This document shows positions 36,248 through 45,016 of a stretch of 64,000 nt of DNA, piece after piece. The notes under the pieces are model-generated. The model saw only the letters and a program-made list of their open reading frames with translations. It ran no database searches and had not been told where the DNA came from. The stretch comes from Rhodopseudomonas palustris. Its GTDB lineage: Bacteria; Pseudomonadota; Alphaproteobacteria; Rhizobiales; Xanthobacteraceae. Every line of letters starts with the position of its first letter. The first letter of the stretch is position 1. The position numbers and the translations under genes are program-made. Location of the stretch: contig JACRJB010000064.1 in assembly GCA_016215605.1 (NCBI GenBank), positions 1 through 64,000 on the forward strand, written 5' to 3'.

Positions 36248-37636
36248 CTACACCGGCACCCGCACCGTCGCGCGCAGGCCGCCCATCGGGCTGTCGCCGA
36301 GCGTGATGTCGCCGCCGTGGGAGCGGGCGATGTCGCGGGCGATGGCGAGACCGAGGCCGGTGCCGCCTTCGTCCTGGTTGCGTGCGTCGTCGAGCCGCAG
36401 GAATGGCTTGAACACTTCCTCGCGCATCGCCGTCGGAATGCCGGGGCCGTCGTCGTCGATCGTCACCGTCAGATAGCGGTGATCGCGCTGGCCGGCGATC
36501 GCGATGCTGTCGGCATGGCGCGCGGCGTTCGACACCAGATTGGCGAGGCAGCGCTTGAACGACGCCGGCTTGACCGTCACCACCGGCTGGCCGGAGAACG
36601 ACACGGTGGCGCGGTGGCCGTGGCGCTCGGCGTCGCTGCGCAGTTCCTCGAGCGCCGCGGCCATGTCGGTCGGCTGCGCCCGCTCGCCGCTGTCGCCGCG
36701 CGCGAACGCCAGATAGGCCTCGAGCATCGCCGCCATCTCGTCGACGTCCTTGCGCATCCCCTCGGTCTCGGGCGCGTCGCCGATCAGCTCGAGTTCGAGC
36801 TTGAAGCGGGTCAGGATGGTGCGCAGATCGTGGCTGACGCCGGCCAGCATCGCGGTGCGCTGCTCGATCGAGCGCTCGACGCGGGTCTTCATCTCGATGA
36901 ACGCGTAGGCGGCGCGCCGCACTTCGCGGGCGCCGCGCGGCTTGAAGTTGGGCGCGTCGCGGCCCTTGCCGAAGCTCTCGGCGGCGTCGGCGAGCCGCAG
37001 GATCGGCCTGATCTGATTGCGCAGGAACAGCACCGCGACGATCAGCAGCACGGTCGAGGTGCCGACCATCCACAGCAGGAAGATCTCCGAATTCGACGCA
37101 TAGGCGGCGCTGCGCAGCGCGAACACCCGCATCACCGCGTCGTCAAGCTGGATCCGGATCTCGACCAGATTGGAGCGGCCGACGGTGTCGATCCAGAACG
37201 GCCGCGCGATCTGCCGGCTGATCTGCTTGGAGATCGACTGATCGAGCAGCGAGAAGAACGGCTTGGTGCCCGGCGGCGGCATCTCGCCGGGGCCGAGGAA
37301 GTCGACCACCAGGCCGAGCCGGTTCTGCGCGATCCGGCGCAGCGCGGCGCTGTCCTTGTCCTGCGGAAAGCTCTTGTAGACGTCGATCAGCGCCGCGATG
37401 TCCTGCACCACCGCCGCCGACAGCCGCTGCGTCACCGTGTTCCAGTGCCGCTCCATGAACACGAAGGCGATCACCGATTGCAGCAGCACCATCGGCACGA
37501 TGATGATCAGCAGCGCGCGGGCGTACAGGCCCTTCGGCATGAAATCGTTGAAGCGCTGCCCCATCCAGCCATTGACCGCCGACACCCGCTTCGAAGCGGA
37601 GCGGATCAACGTCATGCCGGTGTCGAGCGTGCTCAT
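36248..37636 (-). CDS. EnvZ-type sensor histidine kinase
   Basis: A 462-residue inner-membrane kinase. TM1 spans about 41-61 and TM2 about 185-205, enclosing a periplasmic domain of about 120 residues; then HAMP (about 207-260), the phospho-acceptor His269 in LAGVSHDLRTILTRF, and an ATPase domain with DDDGPGIP and GTGLGLAIARDIARSHGG. It lies downstream of its likely partner regulator but is separated from it by a 306-bp gap holding repeats. The signal is unknown; EnvZ-like proteins often serve osmotic or envelope stress. Confidence 0.92.
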   Translation of the reverse strand: MSTLDTGMTLIRSASKRVSAVNGWMGQRFNDFMPKGLYARALLIIIVPMVLLQSVIAFVFMERHWNTVTQRLSAAVVQDIAALIDVYKSFPQDKDSAALRRIAQNRLGLVVDFLGPGEMPPPGTKPFFSLLDQSISKQISRQIARPFWIDTVGRSNLVEIRIQLDDAVMRVFALRSAAYASNSEIFLLWMVGTSTVLLIVAVLFLRNQIRPILRLADAAESFGKGRDAPNFKPRGAREVRRAAYAFIEMKTRVERSIEQRTAMLAGVSHDLRTILTRFKLELELIGDAPETEGMRKDVDEMAAMLEAYLAFARGDSGERAQPTDMAAALEELRSDAERHGHRATVSFSGQPVVTVKPASFKRCLANLVSNAARHADSIAIAGQRDHRYLTVTIDDDGPGIPTAMREEVFKPFLRLDDARNQDEGGTGLGLAIARDIARSHGGDITLGDSPMGGLRATVRVPV

Positions 37637-37719
37637 GACGCGGCGCGCCCGAATGAGCGCTCGTCGTGCGAGTCGGCGCGGGGGCTGACAGCAAAGCCCC
37701 CGCCCCGCGCACGGCGCGC

Positions 37720-37870
37720 TCCCTCGCCCCGCTGTTGCGGGGAGAGGGTTGGGGTGAGGGGCAACGGCCTCTCCGCAAACGCCGACGCTGGTGACATAGG
37801 CCGTGCCAGGCCCCTCACCCGGCGCGCAACAGCGCGCCGACCTCTCCCCGCGCAGAGCGGGGAGAGGTTA
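37720..37870. repeat. Family D palindromic repeat, paired copies
   Basis: GCTCCCTCGCCCCGCTGTTGCGGGGAGAGGG (given here as CCCTCGCCCCGC and GCGGGGAGAGGG arms) is followed by a mirrored unit, CCCCTCACCC ... CCTCTCCCCGC and GCGGGGAGAGG. It fills most of the 306-bp gap between the response-regulator and kinase genes. Confidence 0.8.
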
Positions 37871-37942
37871 GGCAGTGCCTGCGGAGAGGGACTGCTCGAC
37901 ATCATCAGTAGATCATCGCCTTTCGTGATCAACCAACAGTAC

Positions 37943-38668
37943 CTACGGCGCCGCGACCAGGCGATAGCCGATGCCGCGGACGGCTTGCAGGAACAGCGGG
38001 TTGGCCGGGTCGCGTTCGATCTTGCGGCGCAGCCGGTTGATCTGCACGTCGACCGCGCGCTCGTTGGCGTTGCCGCCGCCGCCGGTCAGTTCGCCGCGCG
38101 GCACGGTCTCGCCCGGAGCCGCCGCCAGCACGCGCAGCATGTCGCGCTCGCGGTCAGTGAGATGGACGATCTCGTCGCCCTGGCGCAGTTCGCCGCGATC
38201 GATGTGAAACACGTAGGGCCCGAAGGCGATGGTTTCGGCCTTGATCGCCGGCGCCGGCGAGGTGCGCTTGAGGATGTTGCAGATCCGCAGCAGCAATTCG
38301 CGCGGCTCGAACGGCTTGGCGACGTAGTCGTCGGCGCCGAGCTGCAATCCCTCGATCCGCGCCTCGGCTTCGTGGCGCGCGGTGAGCATCACGATCGGCA
38401 CGTCGGAGGAGGTCCGGATCGAACGCGCCAGATCGAACCCGGTCTCGCCCGGCATCATCACGTCGAGGATCAGCAGATCGAAGTTCAGCCCGGCGAGCTT
38501 GGCGCGCGCGTCGGGCACGCTCTGCGCGGTGGTGACGCGATAGCCCTCGCTGGCGAGGAAGCGCGACAGCAGATCGCGAATGCGGCGGTCGTCGTCGACC
38601 AGCAGAAGATGCGGCGCATCGTCGGCGGGCCGCACCGGCTTCTTCGCCAGGGTTGCTAACTGGATCAC
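37943..38668 (-). CDS. OmpR-type response regulator
   Basis: A 241-residue response regulator. Receiver: Asp25-27 acid cluster, phospho-acceptor Asp69 in LLILDVMMPGETG, Lys117 in DDYVAKPFEP. The C-terminal winged helix includes VQINRLRRKIERDPANPLFLQAVRGIGYRL, an OmpR/PhoB DNA-binding domain. The start is GTG, overlapping the marR stop codon as GTGA. The kinase gene follows on the same strand. Confidence 0.94.
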   Translation of the reverse strand: MIQLATLAKKPVRPADDAPHLLLVDDDRRIRDLLSRFLASEGYRVTTAQSVPDARAKLAGLNFDLLILDVMMPGETGFDLARSIRTSSDVPIVMLTARHEAEARIEGLQLGADDYVAKPFEPRELLLRICNILKRTSPAPAIKAETIAFGPYVFHIDRGELRQGDEIVHLTDRERDMLRVLAAAPGETVPRGELTGGGGNANERAVDVQINRLRRKIERDPANPLFLQAVRGIGYRLVAAP

Positions 38669-39228
38669 GTGACATCCTTTGCGATGGCGTCGTCGGCTTG
38701 CAGGATCGTCTGAAGCACCTTGTCCGGATCGTCGCGGTCGATCATGGCGCGCAGGAACCGGCCGACGGCTTCCGCTTCGCCCGGGCCGAGGCCGCGCAGC
38801 GCACGATGGATGCGATCGGTCTGCAGGCCGGCGAGTTTCACCACCAGCGCCTCGCCCTTTGCGGTGGCGAAAAGAAGGCGCTGGCGGCGGTCGCTGTCGC
38901 CGGCCTTCTGCACGATGTAGCCCTCGTCGAGCAGTTGCTTCAGCACCCGCCCGAGCGACTGTTTGGTGATCCGCAGCACGTCGAGCAGATCGGCGACCTT
39001 GAGCCCCGGATAGCGGCAGACGAAATGCACCACCCGGTGATGGGCGCGGCCGAAGCCGAACGCCTCCAGCACGTGATCGGCGTCGCCGACGAAGTCCCGA
39101 TAGGCGAAAAACAGCAGCTCGATGATGTCCCAGCGCGGCGGCGCGGCCGGCGCGTCGGCCTGCAACGGGCCGGCGGCCGCGGCCGGCGCACTTCCACGAA
39201 CAAGGCTTTTGAAATTTATGTCAGTCAT
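38665..39228 (-). CDS. MarR-family regulator
   Basis: A 187-residue winged-helix repressor. An Ala-rich head of about 30 residues precedes the core (IIELLFFAYRDFVGDADHVLEAFGFGRAHHRVVHFV); LKVADLLDVLRITKQSLGRVLKQLLDEGYI is the DNA-binding region and DSDRRQRLLFATAKG the wing. It heads an operon with the OmpR/EnvZ-type genes and probably represses it from the palindrome across its own start codon. Confidence 0.9.
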   Translation of the reverse strand: MTDINFKSLVRGSAPAAAAGPLQADAPAAPPRWDIIELLFFAYRDFVGDADHVLEAFGFGRAHHRVVHFVCRYPGLKVADLLDVLRITKQSLGRVLKQLLDEGYIVQKAGDSDRRQRLLFATAKGEALVVKLAGLQTDRIHRALRGLGPGEAEAVGRFLRAMIDRDDPDKVLQTILQADDAIAKDVT

Positions 39229-39237
39229 GTTGACATA
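39217..39237. promoter_or_regulatory. Palindrome over the marR start codon
   Basis: TATGTCA (39217-39223) and TGACATA (39231-39237) form a perfect inverted repeat with a 7-bp centre. The marR ATG is inside it. It is a good candidate for the MarR operator; the divergent ilvE gene starts 280 bp away. Confidence 0.55.
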
Positions 39238-39507
39238 TCTGGGTCTTATGTTACAAAACCGCCGACTGAGACGAAATATTCGACTATTCCGCTTGCGACC
39301 CTTCCCCGCGCAGTCCGATAACCAGATGCGGCGGAACGGCATGCATGCGAATGTCGGACGGCTTGGCCGAAACATAGCGGAGTTCGAGGATTCCGCCAAA
39401 ACATGCCTTCCGGCGGGGCCGGAATGGAGACCCACATCGCGGCCGGCGACAGCCGGTCTCGCACAACCACGGCCACCTGCAGGCGTGCCGATCCAGGAGA
39501 TAGGTCC

Positions 39508-40623
39508 ATGGGAATCTCGTTCGACAAGAAAGTCGACGGCTCGATCTGGCTCACCTTCGACGTCCAGCCCGCGGTCCATCCGGCGTCCGACGCCGATCGC
39601 ACCGCCAAGCTCGCGGATCCGGGCTTCGGCCGGGTGTTCACCGATCACATGGCGATCGTCCGCTACGATCAGGCCAAGGGCTGGCATAGTGCGCGCGTCG
39701 AATCCCGCGCCAACTTCCCGCTCGATCCGGCGACCGCCGTGCTGCATTACGCGCAGGAGATCTTCGAGGGCCTCAAGGCCTACAAGCGCGCCGACGGCGG
39801 CGTGAACCTGTTCCGCCCCGACGCCAATGCGCGGCGCTTCCGCGATAGCGCCGACCGCATGGCGATGGCGCAATTGCCCGAGGCCGTGTTCATCGAGGCC
39901 GTCGAGCAGCTGGTGAAGATCGACCGCGCCTGGATCCCGGGCGGCGAAGGCAGCCTGTATCTGCGCCCGTTCATGATCGCCAGCGAAGTGTTCCTCGGCG
40001 TCAAGCCGTCGGCCGAATACATCTTCGCGGTGATCGCCTCGCCGGTCGGCTCGTACTTCAAGGGCGGCCCGGCGCCGGTGTCGATCTGGGTGTCGGAGAA
40101 CTACACCCGCGCGGCGATCGGCGGCACCGGCGGCGTCAAATGCGGCGGCAACTACGCGGCCAGCCTGCGCGCGCAGGCCGAAGCGATCGAGCACGGCTGC
40201 GATCAGGTGGTGTTCCTCGACGCGGTCGAGCGCAAGTACATCGAAGAGCTCGGCGGCATGAACGTGTTCTTCGTGTTCGAGGACGGCTCGCTGTCGACGC
40301 CGCCGCTCGGCACCATCCTGCCCGGCATCACCCGCGATTCGATCATCGCGCTGGCGCGCGAGGCCGGCCGCACGGTGCGCGAAGAAGCCTACACGATCGA
40401 GCAGTGGCGGGCCGACGCCGCCAGCGGCAAGCTGAAGGAGGCCTTCGCCTGCGGCACCGCGGCGGTGATCTCGCCGATCGGCACGGTGCGTTCGGCGAGC
40501 GGCGACTTCACCATCAGCGGCGGCGCCGCCGGCGAAGTCGCGATGGGCCTGCGCAAGCAGCTCGTCGACATCCAATACGGCCGCGCGCCGGATACGCACA
40601 AGTGGATCAGGAAGGTGTTTTGA
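39508..40623 (+). CDS. ilvE: Branched-chain amino acid aminotransferase
   Basis: A 371-residue fold-type IV PLP enzyme for the last step of leucine, isoleucine and valine synthesis. The PLP lysine is Lys211 in GTGGVKCGGNYAASL. LHYAQEIFEGLKAYK and GMNVFFVFEDG are family blocks. The longer form (about 370 residues) matches the BCAT group that resembles eukaryotic enzymes. AGGAG lies 8 bases before the ATG. Confidence 0.96.
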   Translation: MGISFDKKVDGSIWLTFDVQPAVHPASDADRTAKLADPGFGRVFTDHMAIVRYDQAKGWHSARVESRANFPLDPATAVLHYAQEIFEGLKAYKRADGGVNLFRPDANARRFRDSADRMAMAQLPEAVFIEAVEQLVKIDRAWIPGGEGSLYLRPFMIASEVFLGVKPSAEYIFAVIASPVGSYFKGGPAPVSIWVSENYTRAAIGGTGGVKCGGNYAASLRAQAEAIEHGCDQVVFLDAVERKYIEELGGMNVFFVFEDGSLSTPPLGTILPGITRDSIIALAREAGRTVREEAYTIEQWRADAASGKLKEAFACGTAAVISPIGTVRSASGDFTISGGAAGEVAMGLRKQLVDIQYGRAPDTHKWIRKVF

Positions 40624-40641
40624 ACGACCACTTCTCCACGA

Positions 40642-40888
40642 GTCATTCCGGGGCGCTCACGAAGTGAGCGAACCCGGAATCTCGCTCCGCAGAACATATC
40701 GAGAGTCCGGGTTCGCGAGCTACCGCTCGCGCCCCGGAATGACGGAGAAAGCGAACCTCTCCCGCTTGCGGGAGAGGTCGGATCGCGCAGCGATCCGGGT
40801 GAGGGCCCTCCTCTCCGCGATTAGCTGACTCACTGCCTGGGGCGCCCTCACCCCAGCCCTCTCCCGCAGGCGGGAGAGGGAGAGCGCT
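40642..40888. repeat. Families A and D side by side
   Basis: Family A units at 40642-40744 (GTCATTCCGGGGCGC ... GCGCCCCGGAATGAC) are followed at 40755-40888 by two family D units (CCTCTCCCGCTTGCGGGAGAGG and CTCTCCCGCAGGCGGGAGAGG cores, each about 20 bp). A partial family F end (CTGCATCGCGTCCGGGACAC) follows near 40918. Together they fill the 320-bp gap between the convergent ilvE and mutL genes. Confidence 0.8.
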
Positions 40889-40943
40889 GTGCTCGGGTCG
40901 CAAGCATTGCACTGCGTGCTGCATCGCGTCCGGGACACGGCTA

Positions 40944-42740
40944 CTACCTCCGCCCGAACAGCTTCTCGATGTCGGTCAGGGTCAGCTCGACATAGGTCGG
41001 GCGGCCATGGTTGCATTGGCCGGAGTTCGGCGTCGATTCCATTTCGCGCAGCAGCGCGTTCATTTCTTCGGGCTTGAGGACGCGGCCGGCGCGGACCGAG
41101 CCGTGGCACGCCATCGTGGCGGCAACGTGCATCAGGCGGCGCTCCAGCGGCAGCGCTTCGTCCCATTCGGCCATGTGCTCGGCGAGATCGCGCAGCAGCG
41201 ACGCCGCATCGGTCTTGCCGAGCAGCGACGGCGTCTCGCGCACTGCGACCGCGCCGGGGCCGAAGCTTTCGACGACGAGGCCGAACTTCGCCAGTTCGTC
41301 GGCGCGCGCCACCAGGCGTTCCACAGTGGCCTCGTCCATCTCGACGATGTCCGGGATCAGCAGGATCTGCCGCTGCACGCCATTGGCGTCGAGCGATGCC
41401 TTCAGCCGTTCATAGACGATGCGCTCGTGCGCGGCGTGCTGATCGACCACGATGAGTCCGTCGCGGGTCTGCGACACGATGTAGGTCTCGTGAATCTGCG
41501 TCCGCGCCGCCCCGAGCGGCCGATCGAGCAGATCGGGTGCAGCCTCGTGGTGGCGGACATCCGCGCTCGGTCCGCCGACATCGAACGCGGCTTGCGGCGG
41601 TTCGGCGAAGGACGGCGTGGCAAAGCCGGCGCCGCCGCCGACCGGATAAGACGGCGAACTGCGCCAATCCCAATTGCCCGGCGGCACCGACCCCGGCCGG
41701 AACGTCGAGATCACGCTGCTGGCGCTGTTGGCGGCGGTGCGACGGCCTTCGCGGGCGAGACCTTCCTTCAGCGCGTGGACGATCAGCGCACGGACCAGCC
41801 CGGCGTTGCGGAAGCGCACTTCGGTCTTGGCCGGATGCACATTCGCGTCGACCTCGCGCGAATCCAGCGTCACGAATAGCGCCACCACCGGATGGCGGTC
41901 GCGCGGCAAGTAATCGGAGTAAGCGGCACGGACCGCGCCGAGAATCAGCTTGTCGCGTACCGGGCGGCCGTTGACGAACAGGTACTGGCCGAGCGCATTG
42001 GCGCGGGTCAGCGACGGCGAAGCAGCGAAGCCTTCGACGATCACGCCCTCACGCTCGGCGCGAACCTCGATGGCGTTGGCGCGGAAGTCGGCGCCGAGAA
42101 TGTCGCCCAGCCGCGTCAGCTGCCCCGGCGCGCCGGGCAGCGCCGCCGCCCAGGTCACCGGCGCGCGCTCCTCGCCGGCAAGCGTGAAGGCGACCTCCGG
42201 CCGCGCCATCGCCAGCCGCCGCACCACTTCGCGGATCGCCTCCGCCTCGGTGCGGTCGGTCTTGAGAAATTTCAGCCGGGCCGGCGTGGCGAAGAACAGG
42301 TCGGCGACCTCGACGCGGGTGCCCTGCGACAGCGCGGCGGGCGCGATCGGCGATTTGTCGCCGCCCTCCACATTGAGCGTCCAGGCATGCGGCTCGGTCG
42401 CGTGCCGCGTGGTGATCGTCAGCCGCGCCACTGCGCCGATCGACGGCAGCGCCTCGCCGCGAAAGCCGAGCGTGCGGATCTGTAAGAGGTCCTCGTCGTC
42501 GAGCTTCGAGGTGGCGTGGCGATCGACCGCGAGCGCGAGATCGGCCTGGGTCATGCCCGAGCCGTCGTCGGCGATCACGATCTTCCGCCGCCCGCCGCCG
42601 TCGCTGAAAATGTCGATCCGGCTGGCGCCGGCGTCGATCGCGTTCTCGACCAGTTCCTTCACCACACTCGCCGGCCGCTCCACCACCTCGCCGGCGGCGA
42701 TGCGGTTGACGATGGTCTCGGGGAGCTGGCGAACGGGCAT
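40944..42740 (-). CDS. mutL: DNA mismatch repair protein MutL
   Basis: A 598-residue GHKL ATPase coupling mismatch recognition to strand incision. The N-terminal ATPase holds [31 protein letters not shown] and [14 protein letters not shown] Pro/Ala-rich linker covers about 345-410. The C-terminal endonuclease metal motif [12 protein letters not shown] is intact, with ACHGSVRAG and CNHGRPTY, so this MutL should nick DNA itself, as expected without a MutH. Confidence 0.97.
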   Translation of the reverse strand: MPVRQLPETIVNRIAAGEVVERPASVVKELVENAIDAGASRIDIFSDGGGRRKIVIADDGSGMTQADLALAVDRHATSKLDDEDLLQIRTLGFRGEALPSIGAVARLTITTRHATEPHAWTLNVEGGDKSPIAPAALSQGTRVEVADLFFATPARLKFLKTDRTEAEAIREVVRRLAMARPEVAFTLAGEERAPVTWAAALPGAPGQLTRLGDILGADFRANAIEVRAEREGVIVEGFAASPSLTRANALGQYLFVNGRPVRDKLILGAVRAAYSDYLPRDRHPVVALFVTLDSREVDANVHPAKTEVRFRNAGLVRALIVHALKEGLAREGRRTAANSASSVISTFRPGSVPPGNWDWRSSPSYPVGGGAGFATPSFAEPPQAAFDVGGPSADVRHHEAAPDLLDRPLGAARTQIHETYIVSQTRDGLIVVDQHAAHERIVYERLKASLDANGVQRQILLIPDIVEMDEATVERLVARADELAKFGLVVESFGPGAVAVRETPSLLGKTDAASLLRDLAEHMAEWDEALPLERRLMHVAATMACHGSVRAGRVLKPEEMNALLREMESTPNSGQCNHGRPTYVELTLTDIEKLFGRR

Positions 42741-42808
42741 GCGGAGATCCGGAGAATCGGGCTGGCAATCTAGCATCTAAGAGCTTTTGCCAAGAGGCGG
42801 GAGTCAGC

Positions 42809-42945
42809 GTGCCCCGGATGCTGTGCAACGCGCCGCGCAGCGGCGTGGTGCACTGCTGATCCGGGGCCCCGGTGTCGCAGGCGAACAAACCGGGGTCCCG
42901 GATCTGCGAAGCGGCACTGCGTGCCGCATCGCGTCCGGGACACGG
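42809..42945. repeat. Family F palindromic repeat
   Basis: GTGCCCCGGATGC, GCGCAGCGGCGTGGTGCAC, GATCCGGGGCCCCGG, then ACCGGGGTCCCGGATCTGC and GCATCGCGTCCGGGACACGG, a multi-hairpin element of about 137 bp between arfB and mutL. A sister copy lies at 47904-48047. Confidence 0.75.
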
Positions 42946-42946
42946 C

Positions 42947-43366
42947 TCAATCGTCGAAGCTCTTGCCGCTGCGGCCGGCCTTGATGTCGCCGCGGCGTTT
43001 CTTGCCTTCGAGGCGGCGCTTCTTCGAGCCGAGCGTCGGCCGCGTCGCGCGGCGCGGGATCGGGCGGACCATGGCTTCGCGCAGCAATTCGAGCAGGCGG
43101 TCGATCGCATCCGCCTTGTTGCGCTCCTGGGTGCGGAAGCGCTGGGCGTGGATGACGATCACGCCCTCCTTGGTCATGCGCTGGCCGGCGAGACCGATCA
43201 GCCGCAGCGCGGCGTCTTCCGGCAGCGCGATCTTGCTGGTGTCGAAGCGCAGCTGCGCGGCGGTCGACAGCTTGTTGACGTTCTGCCCGCCCGGCCCGGA
43301 CGCGCGGACGAAGCTGATCTCGATGTCGTCGTCGTCGATCACAAGGTTGCGGCTGATCCGCAGCAT
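42947..43366 (-). CDS. arfB: Alternative ribosome-rescue factor ArfB
   Basis: A 139-residue peptidyl-tRNA hydrolase that releases stalled ribosomes. The catalytic GGQ motif is in RASGPGGQNVNKLSTA, and the C-terminal Lys/Arg-rich tail (GSKKRRLEGKKRRGDIKAGR) enters the empty mRNA channel. The start MLRISRN is the normal ArfB N-terminus; the frame continues upstream without support. Confidence 0.94.
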   Translation of the reverse strand: MLRISRNLVIDDDDIEISFVRASGPGGQNVNKLSTAAQLRFDTSKIALPEDAALRLIGLAGQRMTKEGVIVIHAQRFRTQERNKADAIDRLLELLREAMVRPIPRRATRPTLGSKKRRLEGKKRRGDIKAGRSGKSFDD

Positions 43367-43460
43367 GGGGCACCAAATCGGTTGATGCCGCGCGGACCGC
43401 ACGGCGCGCCCGCTGTCTAGCATATTTGCTCATCGAAGCACTCGCCCCACACCGCAGCGC

Positions 43461-43609
43461 GCTCCCTCGCCCCGCTTTTGCGGGGAGAGGGTTGGGGTGA
43501 GGGGCTACGGCGGCCCGGCAAAGGTTGAAGTTGCGGTGAGGCGGTGCCCGGCCCCTCACCCGCCCGGCTGCGCCGGGCGACCTCTCCCCGCTCAGAGCGG
43601 GGAGAGGTT
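43461..43609. repeat. Family D palindromic repeat, paired copies
   Basis: CTCCCTCGCCCCGC / GCGGGGAGAGGGTTGGGGTGAG on the left and CCCCTCACCC / CGACCTCTCCCCGC / GCGGGGAGAGG on the right, mirrored about a centre near 43535. It lies in the 261-bp gap between the M16 gene and arfB. Confidence 0.8.
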
Positions 43610-43627
43610 AGAAAGAACGACCTCGAG

Positions 43628-45016
43628 CTAGTTCGCCCGCGGCGGCGGCGGGGTGCCTGCCGGCTTGACGGCGTTCGGATCGGCGGCGGCCTGCGGGGTG
43701 CGGCCGACCACGACGGTCAGCAGCCCGTCGGACCACAGCCGCTTGGCGGCGCGCTTGGCGTCGTCGAGCGTCACCGCGTCGACGATGCCGTTGCGCTTGT
43801 CGATGTAGTCGATCGGCAGGCCGTCGTTCTGATACTGCAGCAGCGCCTGGGCGAGCTTCGCCGAGGTGTCGAGCGACAGCATCTGCGAGCCCTTCAGATA
43901 CGACTTCGCCTCGTCGAGTTCCTGCTGGGTCGGGCCCTCGTCGGCGATCCGCTTGATCTCGGAATCGATCGCCTCGATCGACTGCGTGGCGCGGTCGGCG
44001 CGGGTGCCGGTGGCGCCGGTGAACAGCGCCGAATGCTGCATCCACAGCAGCGACTCGTAGATCGAATAGGCCAGCCCGCGCTTCTCGCGGACCTCGCGAT
44101 ACAGCCGCGACGACAGCGAGCCGCCGCCGAGAATGTGGTTGACCACATAGCCCGCCATGAAATCCGGATCGTGGCGCTTGAGGCCGGGACCGCCGAACAT
44201 CACCACGGTTTGCGGCACGTCGAGCGGCACGAAGCTGCGCTGCGGCGGCTTGGTGGCGACGACGTCGGCGACCGGCGTGAGCTGCGCCTTGGCCGGCAGG
44301 CTGCCGAAGGTGTCGTCGAGCAGCTTCGCCAGCGTCGCGGCGTCGACGTCGCCGACCACGGCGATCGTCAGCGTGTCCTTGGCCAGCACGCGGCCGGTGT
44401 AGCTCTTCATATCGTCGATCGTCACCTTCGGCAGGCTCTCCAGCGTGCCGGTCGAGGGCCGGCCGTAGGGATGATCGCCGAACGCGGCTTCGAGAAACTT
44501 GCGGGTCGCCATGGTGTTGGGATCGAGCGACTGGCGGCGCAGCGTCGAGATCAGCTGCGCGCGGATCCGCTCGACGTCCTTGGCTTCGAACCGCGGCGCG
44601 GTCAGCGAGGTGCGCAGCAGGCCGAACGCCTCGTCGCGGTTCTCCGTCAGCATCCGCAACGAGCCGCGGAAGTAATCGCGGGTGACGTTGTAGGACAGCT
44701 CGATGGCGCGGCGGTCGAGCCGTTCGTGGAACGTCGCCGAGTCCATCTCGCCCGAGCCTTCGTCGAGCAGATTCGCGACCATGTGGCCGACGCCGGGCTT
44801 GTCGGCGGGGTCCTGGCTGGCGCCGCCGTCGAAGGAATATTCCATCGAGATCAGCGGCACGGTGGCATCCTGCACGAACCAGACGTGGAGGCCGCCGGGC
44901 GTCACCAGGTTCTGGATTTTCTCGGCGGCCAGACCCGGCGTCGCCGGCAGCGCGGCGGCGAGCGCGACGGTCGCGGCGAGCGCGAGCCGCTTCACGGAAC
45001 GGAGCGAGATGTTCAC
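43628..45016 (-). CDS. M16 peptidase-like protein, no zinc motif
   Basis: A 462-residue M16-fold protein with a signal peptide (RLALAATVALAAALPATPGLAA). At the place of the HxxEH zinc motif it reads GVGHMVANLLDEGSG, so it lacks two of the ligands and is expected to be inactive alone. It starts with GTG overlapping the stop codon of the active M16 gene (GTGA). Such tandem pairs form heterodimers of an active and a structural subunit. A periplasmic protease complex is the likely product. Confidence 0.9.
   Translation of the reverse strand: MNISLRSVKRLALAATVALAAALPATPGLAAEKIQNLVTPGGLHVWFVQDATVPLISMEYSFDGGASQDPADKPGVGHMVANLLDEGSGEMDSATFHERLDRRAIELSYNVTRDYFRGSLRMLTENRDEAFGLLRTSLTAPRFEAKDVERIRAQLISTLRRQSLDPNTMATRKFLEAAFGDHPYGRPSTGTLESLPKVTIDDMKSYTGRVLAKDTLTIAVVGDVDAATLAKLLDDTFGSLPAKAQLTPVADVVATKPPQRSFVPLDVPQTVVMFGGPGLKRHDPDFMAGYVVNHILGGGSLSSRLYREVREKRGLAYSIYESLLWMQHSALFTGATGTRADRATQSIEAIDSEIKRIADEGPTQQELDEAKSYLKGSQMLSLDTSAKLAQALLQYQNDGLPIDYIDKRNGIVDAVTLDDAKRAAKRLWSDGLLTVVVGRTPQAAADPNAVKPAGTPPPPRAN

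Noticed and set aside
38665-40599. A 644-codon open frame on the - strand
   Set aside because: Only the part from 39228 down is the MarR-type gene; the rest is antisense to ilvE.
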